Below, piece by piece: positions 58,250-64,000 of a DNA stretch of 64,000 nucleotides; within the stretch, counting starts at the first letter, position 1, and each line of letters starts with the position of its first letter. The stretch is from the NCBI RefSeq assembly GCF_002021565.1, contig NZ_MSZX01000002.1, positions 428,554 to 492,553 of the forward strand, given 5' to 3'. A program made the position numbers and the translations under genes. The notes beneath the pieces were generated by a model. That model was not told where the DNA came from and made no database searches. It saw only the letters and a list, made by a program, of their open reading frames with translations. This stretch comes from Paenibacillus selenitireducens. Lineage in GTDB: Bacteria > Bacillota > Bacilli > Paenibacillales > Paenibacillaceae.

Positions 58250-59180
58250 TAAGAATAAACACTATCTGGATACAGATAAATATAAAGTTGATTTTGTGAA
58301 ACTAAGCAAATACTTTTTCACGTTCTCCATTATTATTACGCTGATTGGGGTCATCATGCTGTCTGTTAAGGGTCTTAACTATGGCGTAGATTTCCGTGAA
58401 GGCTCAAGCATTGATGTGACCGTGAACAAGGCATTCGAGAAGGATGCTGTGGAACAATTCATTGTAGACCAAGGCTACAAAAAAGATCATACGATTTCGG
58501 TATCGAATAATCGTGTAACGATTCGTCTAGGTGATGTATTGACGCATGATCAAGAATTAACGTTCAAAAAAGGATTCCAAGAGAAATTCGATCCGAAAGC
58601 TTCTTTTGAAATCAATACCGTTGACGTCGAAATTGCACGCGAATTACAGACGAATGCATTGCTTGCCGTTGCGATTGCAAGTATTGGGATTATCATCTAC
58701 GTTAGCATCCGTTTTGAATGGCGTTTTGCGATTGCCGCGATTATCGCGTTGTTGCATACCTCATTTATCGTCATCAGCGTATTCTCGATTTTCCGTCTGG
58801 AAGTCAACTTAACGTTTATTCTTGCCATTCTTACGATCATTGGTTACTCGATTAATGATACCGTCGTTATCTTTGACCGGATTCGTGAGAACCTTCGATT
58901 TGCGAAATTGAAGAATACAGACGATTTAATGACGCTTGTGAACCATAGTATTTCACAGACGATGACGCGTTCCATTAATACGGTCTTTACCGTATTCATC
59001 GCTGCATTCTGTTTGTTAATTTTCGGAAGTGAATCCATTCGTATGTTCTCGCTGGCGATGACCATCGGCTTAGTGTGCGGTGCATATACTTCGATCTTTA
59101 TTGCGAGCCCATTGTGGTTAGTGTTGAAGAACAGAACTGGCAAAAAGCCGTCTAAAACAGCAGCGACCAAAACGTCTTAA
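58239..59180 (+). CDS. secF: Protein translocase subunit SecF
   Basis: 313 residues: six membrane helices with an outside domain (GLNYGVDFREGSSIDV) and TIIGYSINDTVVIFDRIREN in the fourth. GTG 58239 is chosen because AAGGAG (58223-58228) is correctly spaced; GTG 58230 is too close. It overlaps the secD end by 11 bp, so the two are translationally coupled. Confidence 0.94.
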   Translation: MSSNKNKHYLDTDKYKVDFVKLSKYFFTFSIIITLIGVIMLSVKGLNYGVDFREGSSIDVTVNKAFEKDAVEQFIVDQGYKKDHTISVSNNRVTIRLGDVLTHDQELTFKKGFQEKFDPKASFEINTVDVEIARELQTNALLAVAIASIGIIIYVSIRFEWRFAIAAIIALLHTSFIVISVFSIFRLEVNLTFILAILTIIGYSINDTVVIFDRIRENLRFAKLKNTDDLMTLVNHSISQTMTRSINTVFTVFIAAFCLLIFGSESIRMFSLAMTIGLVCGAYTSIFIASPLWLVLKNRTGKKPSKTAATKTS

Positions 59181-59206
59181 AGGTTAAAGGCTTATGAATT
59201 ACGGAA

Positions 59207-59232
59207 GGCCGCGTCCCCGCGACGCGGCTTTT
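59207..59232 (+). terminator. Hairpin after secF
   Basis: GCCGCGTC (59208-59215) / GACGCGGC (59221-59228) with only four T after it; a weak terminator. Confidence 0.6.
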
Positions 59233-59270
59233 GCGCGTGAGTGCAGCCGAGTGAACTTGGAGGGAAACAA

Positions 59271-60206
59271 ATGAGCAATGATCGTAATGTTCAGGCGGAA
59301 GCCGGCGCATGGGTGGGGATCATCGGGAATTTGTTGTTGGCATCAATGAAAGGATCTGTCGGCTGGTTTGCAAGCAGTAATGCGTTAATGGCGGATGCCT
59401 TTCATTCCGTTTCAGATGCCGTAGGGTCCATTGCTGGACTTGTAGGTATTCGTACAAAGGATCGTTCGTATAGACGGGCAAAGGCAGACTGCATTGCTGC
59501 AATTATCGTCTCGATTCTTCTTGTTTTCGTTGGCTATGAAATTGCTCGAGGCTCATTGGTCTCCATCCTTTCGGGTGTGAGCCGAGCACCTCACGGGTAC
59601 GCGGTACTTGCTATTCTTATTTCGATTGTTGTGAAGGAAGCCATGTTCCTATACAAATATAAACTTAGTAAAAGGTTAGGTCATCAGGTACTCATCGAGC
59701 ATGCAGGGGAACATCGTTCAGATGTCTATTCGTCGCTTGCAACCCTGATCGGAGTAGGAGGAGCGCTAGTCGGGGAGTGGCAGGGCATTTCCTGGTTGCT
59801 TTATTTGGATCCGATCGCTGGACTTGTTATCGCCATGTTGGTGTTACGGATGGGGTACCGGTTCGTCATTAGGGCGATTCGCAAAACATTGAATAATCAG
59901 TGGCGGAGTGAGGATACGAAAGAACTCGTATGTGTAGCGGCTGATGTGCCTGGCGTTATCTCAGTCCATGATTTACGGGCTCGGGATCAAGGACATTATG
60001 TTCGTATTGAAGTAACCATCTGTGTGGACCCTCGGATTAGTGTTCTGGATGGATATCGGATAGGAAAACGTGTGAAAAATCGATTCATGGACCAGCTTTC
60101 TCATATATCTGATGTGATGGTGCATGTCAATCCTTATGATCCGGGATATCCTTACAAGAGTAATCATCTAGTGATGGATGATGAGCATCCCACGATATTG
60201 CAATAA
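59271..60206 (+). CDS. Cation diffusion facilitator family transporter
   Basis: 311 residues: six membrane helices and a C-terminal cytoplasmic dimerisation domain. The metal sites show as NALMADAFHSVSDA in the second helix and EHAGEHRSDVYSS in the fifth (HxxxD pattern). It exports divalent cations such as Zn, Mn or Fe in exchange for protons; the metal is not determinable. ATG 59271 follows GGAGGGAA. Confidence 0.92.
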   Translation: MSNDRNVQAEAGAWVGIIGNLLLASMKGSVGWFASSNALMADAFHSVSDAVGSIAGLVGIRTKDRSYRRAKADCIAAIIVSILLVFVGYEIARGSLVSILSGVSRAPHGYAVLAILISIVVKEAMFLYKYKLSKRLGHQVLIEHAGEHRSDVYSSLATLIGVGGALVGEWQGISWLLYLDPIAGLVIAMLVLRMGYRFVIRAIRKTLNNQWRSEDTKELVCVAADVPGVISVHDLRARDQGHYVRIEVTICVDPRISVLDGYRIGKRVKNRFMDQLSHISDVMVHVNPYDPGYPYKSNHLVMDDEHPTILQ

Positions 60207-60255
60207 AATCATCACATAATCCTCATGGGAGTTGAGGATGAAGGGGGTGGATACG

Positions 60256-62709
60256 ATGCTTCATTCGAAGATGAAGTGGTTACTAAAGGAGACACCGCAG
60301 CAAGATCAAATTCAAGCATTAGCCGACCAATTAGGCGTGTCCCCTATGTTAGCGCAAATGCTATGGGTGCGCGGGATACAGAATGTGGATCAGGCGAAAC
60401 TTTTTTTACACGGAAATTTAGATCATTTACATGACCCGATGAAGCTCAAAGGCATGGCCAAGGCTGTAGGGCGGATTCAACAAGCGCTCGCTTCGGGTGA
60501 GAAAATACGGGTATTTGGCGATTATGATGCCGATGGGATATCAAGCACCTCGCTAATGATCGCGTTATTGAACCAATTAGGAGCGAATTTCGATACGTAT
60601 ATCCCGCATCGCACGAAGGAAGGATATGGCTTGAATCTCACTGCCATGGATCATGCCCTGGAACATGGCGTGAAGCTTATCGTTACGGTGGATACGGGGA
60701 TCAGTGCCGTTCCGCAGATTGCTTACGCCAATCAATTGGGGATCGATGTGATCGTAACGGATCACCATGAGCCGCCAGAGGTATTACCGGATGCGTTCAC
60801 GCTCGTGAACCCCAAATTGCCGGATTGTCCGTATCCTTTTAAAGGATTAGCTGGTGTTGGGGTCGCTTTTAAATTAGCTCAAGCTCTACTCGGACGGGTG
60901 CCTGAAGAATTGTTGGAATACGTAACCTTAGGAACAATCGCTGATTTAATGCCATTACAAGGAGAGAATCGGATTCTTGTTCGTCAGGGTCTGAACCGGA
61001 TGCGCGATTCTTCGAACCTGGGCATTCGCGCCCTCTTTGAAACGGCAGAGATCCAGCTTAGCCAAATTGGTTCGACGCAAGTCGCATTCGCCATGGCTCC
61101 GCGCATCAATGCGAGCGGTCGGCTGGAGCACGCACAAATCGCTGTCCAATTGCTTACGACAGAAGATCCGAAGGAAGCCAAAGAACTCGCACAGCACTTA
61201 GACGCATTGAATCGGGCTCGACAGGATCTCGTGGAGGAAATCGCGAATGAGGCCGTTATCCAACTAGAACAGAAGATGCAGCTGTCTCCTGACGGAAGAG
61301 TTCCGAATGTCATCATTTTGGCCGGAGAAGATTGGAACGTTGGTGTGATCGGTATCGTAGCTTCCAAAATATTAGAGCGGCATTATCGACCTACACTGAT
61401 TTTGGGCATTGATCCGGAGACAGGCAAGTGCAAGGGATCTGCGAGATCTATTCAAGGTTTCGATATGTACGAGGCGCTGACGGAGTGCTCTGATCTGTTA
61501 GAACATTACGGGGGGCATCAGGCTGCAGCAGGATTAACGGTCCAACGAGAGAACATCGGGGCTTTTGAGGAACGAATGAATCAGCTAGCAGATCAATGGC
61601 TAACGCCGGAACATTATGTGGCTTCCACGGAGGTTGATCTCGAATGTCAGTTATGCGATGCAAATCTTGCATTAATTGAATCCTTAGCTATGTTGGAACC
61701 ATTCGGGATGTCGAATCCAGCACCTCGCGTCATGATGAAGGGATTGCGAGTGAAGGATCGCCGCCAGTTGGGACAAGAAAAACAGCATTTGAAGTTAACC
61801 TTATCCGAAGGCTCAACCGAGCTGGATGCCATCGCTTTCCGGAGCGGAGAGCTCGCCACCCTCATGGCAGATCACGCAGCCCTGGATGTTCTTGGTGAAC
61901 TTCAAGTGAATGAATGGAACGGAAGACGCAAAGCGCAATTGCTCGTTCAAGACATGGCTGTGCGTCATACACAGTGGTTCGATGGGCGAGGGAATCGTAA
62001 CCCTAAACGATACATTGAGGAGACCTATTCTGCCTGGGAGCAAGTGGCAAGCGGATCCGCTGCGGATGCCGAGAAGCAAGGCATCGTTGCATGCGAAGAT
62101 TTTTGGAGACGAGATCCGTTTTCACAAGAAATTGACTTGGAAAAATTCTCGCTTTGGGTATATGATAATGAAGTTGGCATTCGTCCGGCTTCCCCTGCCA
62201 AGAATATGGATACGGTACCGTATGAGCTTGGAAAATTAAAGTCCTTGTACATGGTAGACGTTCCGGATACGATGCAGGTTATCGATAGGATTCTCGATCA
62301 AGGGAACCAATTGGAACGTATTCATGCGTTGTACGCGGATACAATTGCCCCTGCGGAACGATTAACCATACCTTCCAGAGAGCAATTCAAACGAATATAT
62401 GTAGAAATGCGCAACGAAGGATCCTGGCCAGCTGCTATGAAAGGGAATTCATTTATTTATCGATTACAGAAGCAGACTGGATTATCGCAGCGTACGTTAG
62501 ACTATGTCATGGCTGTTTTTAAAGAGTTAGCATTTATTGTGGAGCATTCGGGAACGATTTCTATGAATGATCAACCTCAGAAAGCTGATTTAACGACAGC
62601 GAAAGCTTATCAGGAATTGGAACAAAGAACAGAAGTGGAGCAACAGCTCGTGGGATCGTCTTCCGAACAATTATCGAAGCGATTTCAACGGCGTTATTAT
62701 AAGAGTTGA
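60256..62709 (+). CDS. recJ: Single-stranded-DNA exonuclease RecJ
   Basis: 817 residues, DHH family 5'-3' exonuclease of recombination and mismatch repair. Motif FGDYDADGISSTS (about 88-100) and TDHHEPPE bind Mn; GGHQAAAGLTV is the DHHA1 motif. The last 240 residues are the Bacillota-type C-terminal extension. ATG 60256 with AAGGGGGTG upstream; earlier in-frame TTG 60232 and ATG 60238 have no site. Confidence 0.95.
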   Translation: MLHSKMKWLLKETPQQDQIQALADQLGVSPMLAQMLWVRGIQNVDQAKLFLHGNLDHLHDPMKLKGMAKAVGRIQQALASGEKIRVFGDYDADGISSTSLMIALLNQLGANFDTYIPHRTKEGYGLNLTAMDHALEHGVKLIVTVDTGISAVPQIAYANQLGIDVIVTDHHEPPEVLPDAFTLVNPKLPDCPYPFKGLAGVGVAFKLAQALLGRVPEELLEYVTLGTIADLMPLQGENRILVRQGLNRMRDSSNLGIRALFETAEIQLSQIGSTQVAFAMAPRINASGRLEHAQIAVQLLTTEDPKEAKELAQHLDALNRARQDLVEEIANEAVIQLEQKMQLSPDGRVPNVIILAGEDWNVGVIGIVASKILERHYRPTLILGIDPETGKCKGSARSIQGFDMYEALTECSDLLEHYGGHQAAAGLTVQRENIGAFEERMNQLADQWLTPEHYVASTEVDLECQLCDANLALIESLAMLEPFGMSNPAPRVMMKGLRVKDRRQLGQEKQHLKLTLSEGSTELDAIAFRSGELATLMADHAALDVLGELQVNEWNGRRKAQLLVQDMAVRHTQWFDGRGNRNPKRYIEETYSAWEQVASGSAADAEKQGIVACEDFWRRDPFSQEIDLEKFSLWVYDNEVGIRPASPAKNMDTVPYELGKLKSLYMVDVPDTMQVIDRILDQGNQLERIHALYADTIAPAERLTIPSREQFKRIYVEMRNEGSWPAAMKGNSFIYRLQKQTGLSQRTLDYVMAVFKELAFIVEHSGTISMNDQPQKADLTTAKAYQELEQRTEVEQQLVGSSSEQLSKRFQRRYYKS

Positions 62710-62728
62710 TTAGAGGAGAGATATGACG

Positions 62729-63241
62729 ATGGATTTCAAACAGCACATCCGTGTTATCGAGGATTTTCCACAGCCGGGCATTAGCTTCAAAGACATCACG
62801 ACTTTATTAAAAAATGGTGAAGCTTACCGCGAAGCGATTCTTGCGATGAAAGAATTAATTAAAGAAAAGGAAATTGATCTTATTGCAGGTCCAGAAGCAC
62901 GCGGATTCGTTGTTGGTGCACCGCTTGCTTATGCGTTAGGCGTTGGCTTCATTCCCATCCGTAAGAGCGGCAAGCTTCCGGGTGAGACCCTTGAAGTAGG
63001 GTATGACTTGGAGTATGGTACGGATAAACTAGCAATGCATACAGATGCGATTCAACCCGGACAAAAGGTATTGATTGCAGACGACTTGCTCGCAACAGGA
63101 GGTACAATCTCGACATCGGTTAACTTAGTGAGACAACTTGGAGGCGAAGTGGTAGGCGCAGCTTTCTTGATTGAGCTTGTTGACTTGCAAGGCCGCAATA
63201 AATTGGACAAAGTAGACGTATTTACTTTATTGCAATACTAA
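62729..63241 (+). CDS. apt: Adenine phosphoribosyltransferase
   Basis: 170 residues; salvages adenine to AMP with PRPP. PRPP loop [13 protein letters not shown], and AGPEARGF near residue 60. ATG 62729 ([17 protein letters not shown]) matches family starts; ATG 62723, two codons earlier, is equally possible. The recJ-apt order is conserved. Confidence 0.97.
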   Translation: MDFKQHIRVIEDFPQPGISFKDITTLLKNGEAYREAILAMKELIKEKEIDLIAGPEARGFVVGAPLAYALGVGFIPIRKSGKLPGETLEVGYDLEYGTDKLAMHTDAIQPGQKVLIADDLLATGGTISTSVNLVRQLGGEVVGAAFLIELVDLQGRNKLDKVDVFTLLQY

Positions 63242-63257
63242 TTGATCAGGCCTATAG

Positions 63258-63301
63258 AAAAAGAGCCAGTGTAACATGAACGTTACGGTTGGCTCTTTTT
63301 T
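63258..63301. terminator. Bidirectional terminator between apt and uracil permease
   Basis: AAAAAGAGCCA / TGGCTCTTTTT with an inner GTAAC/GTTAC stem; T runs on both strands. Confidence 0.9.
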
Positions 63302-63311
63302 GTGTTAAAAT

Positions 63312-64000
63312 TTATGATTTTTCGTTAGACCATCCAAGTTTTTCGATGACTGTGAAGAACAGACTCATCACAATCGCAACGATTGTTGCAAGTGCCATCC
63401 CTTTTAATTCAACGTGACCGATTGTTAACTTCGCACCGCTTATCCCGATGACAAGAACGATGGTCGTCAGCAAGAGATTCGTTGGTTTTCCGAAGTCCAC
63501 TTTTTGCTCAATCAGGATACGTAACCCGGATGCCGCGATTACGCCGAAGAGCATAAGAGAGACACCGCCCATGACTGGGACAGGGATACTCGAGATCAAC
63601 GCTGAGAACTTGCCAAAGAAGGACATGATAATTGCAAATATTGCTGCACCACCAATGACAAATGTGGAATATACTCTGGTTAAGGCCATGACGCCGATAT
63701 TCTCACCATATGTCGTATTTGGTGTTGATCCTACAAATCCTGAGATAATCGTGGAAATCCCGTTACCTAGAATTGAGCGATGTAGACCAGGTTCTTTCGA
63801 TAAGTCTTTACCTACAATGTTACTCGTCACCATTAAGTGACCCACATGTTCTACGATAACAACAAGTGCTGCTGGAATGATCGTAATAATAGCCGTCCAG
63901 TTCCACGTTGGTGCTGTCATATGCGGCATCGAGAATAAGCTGGCGCTCGATACAGCGTTCCAATCGACAAGACCTGCGTACCAAGCCACGATATAACCGA
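63312..64000 (-). CDS. NCS2-family uracil permease, 5' end cut off
   Basis: The frame stays open to the right edge (upstream residues G-Y-I-V-A-W-Y-A-G-L), so about 229 C-terminal residues are present and the start lies outside. Several membrane helices. GFVGSTPNTTYGENIGVMAL is the NCS2/UraA signature with the substrate-binding region. Uracil is the likeliest substrate from this motif, but xanthine/uracil relatives cannot be wholly excluded. Confidence 0.9.
   Translation of the reverse strand, partial: GYIVAWYAGLVDWNAVSSASLFSMPHMTAPTWNWTAIITIIPAALVVIVEHVGHLMVTSNIVGKDLSKEPGLHRSILGNGISTIISGFVGSTPNTTYGENIGVMALTRVYSTFVIGGAAIFAIIMSFFGKFSALISSIPVPVMGGVSLMLFGVIAASGLRILIEQKVDFGKPTNLLLTTIVLVIGISGAKLTIGHVELKGMALATIVAIVMSLFFTVIEKLGWSNEKS

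Overview
The window is a stretch of core chromosome from a spore-forming member of the Bacillota. It is most likely a Paenibacillus or close relative. The gene order follows the Bacillus subtilis lonA-ysxC-hem-spoVID-valS-folC and spoIIB-maf-radC-mre-min-spoIVF-rplU-rpmA-spo0B-obg-pheB-pheA blocks, and then the safA-bofC-ruvAB-queA-tgt-yajC-yrzE-yrbG-spoVB-yrzD-secDF-recJ-apt block. Several departures from B. subtilis point to Paenibacillaceae: an RNase G gene beside spoIVF, separate secD and secF, a siroheme gene and a CobA-HemD fusion inside the hem operon, murC behind folC, hom-thrB between pheB and pheA, and a SpoIID-like gene between ruvB and queA. This assignment rests on gene order and protein motifs recognised by eye; no database search was run.

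Layout. 1-3084: 3' end of lon, engB, an unknown gene, speD, and a small membrane protein. 3242-11898: a tetrapyrrole operon from glutamyl-tRNA to uroporphyrinogen III, with a siroheme branch, ending in a pseudouridine synthase gene. 12161-13501: spoVID. 13852-14181: promoter and valine T-box leader for valS-folC-murC. 19762-22826 (minus strand): DUF421/DUF1657 protein, spoVAC, spoVAD and a YitT-type membrane protein, with a lone DUF1657 gene divergent at 22961. 23308-31249: SpoIIB-like SPOR protein, maf, radC, mreBCD, minCD, rodA. 31430-35651: spoIVFA, spoIVFB, RNase G, L21 leader, rplU, prp, rpmA. 35839-41711: spo0B, obg, pheB, hom, thrB, pheA. 41935-44128: a repeat-rich SafA-like coat protein and bofC. 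44215-52417: antiporter, ruvCAB, SpoIID-like protein, queA, tgt, yajC. 52488-64000: PAP2 protein, TIGR04086 protein, DUF421 protein, spoVB, comN, secD, secF, cation efflux protein, recJ, apt and a partial uracil permease.

The window therefore combines envelope and division machinery, sporulation genes from several stages (Spo0B phosphorelay, SpoIIB-like, SpoIVFAB/BofC control of pro-sigma-K, SpoVID/SafA coat assembly, SpoVB cortex, SpoVA channel), translation and tRNA modification, recombination, and heme and aspartate/phenylalanine biosynthesis. I saw no tRNA or rRNA genes, no IS elements, no CRISPR array and no phage genes.

The most unusual items are: a 66-bp intergenic repeat present three times in the same orientation, each time between an operon terminator and the next gene; the SafA-like protein with six 14-residue Pro repeats followed by 25 Met/His/Gly triplets; the spoVAC-spoVAD cluster without spoVAE, in which a DUF1657 domain occurs both alone and as the tail of a divergently encoded DUF421 protein; and mutually exclusive pairings in the L21 leader that would mask the rplU ribosome binding site.
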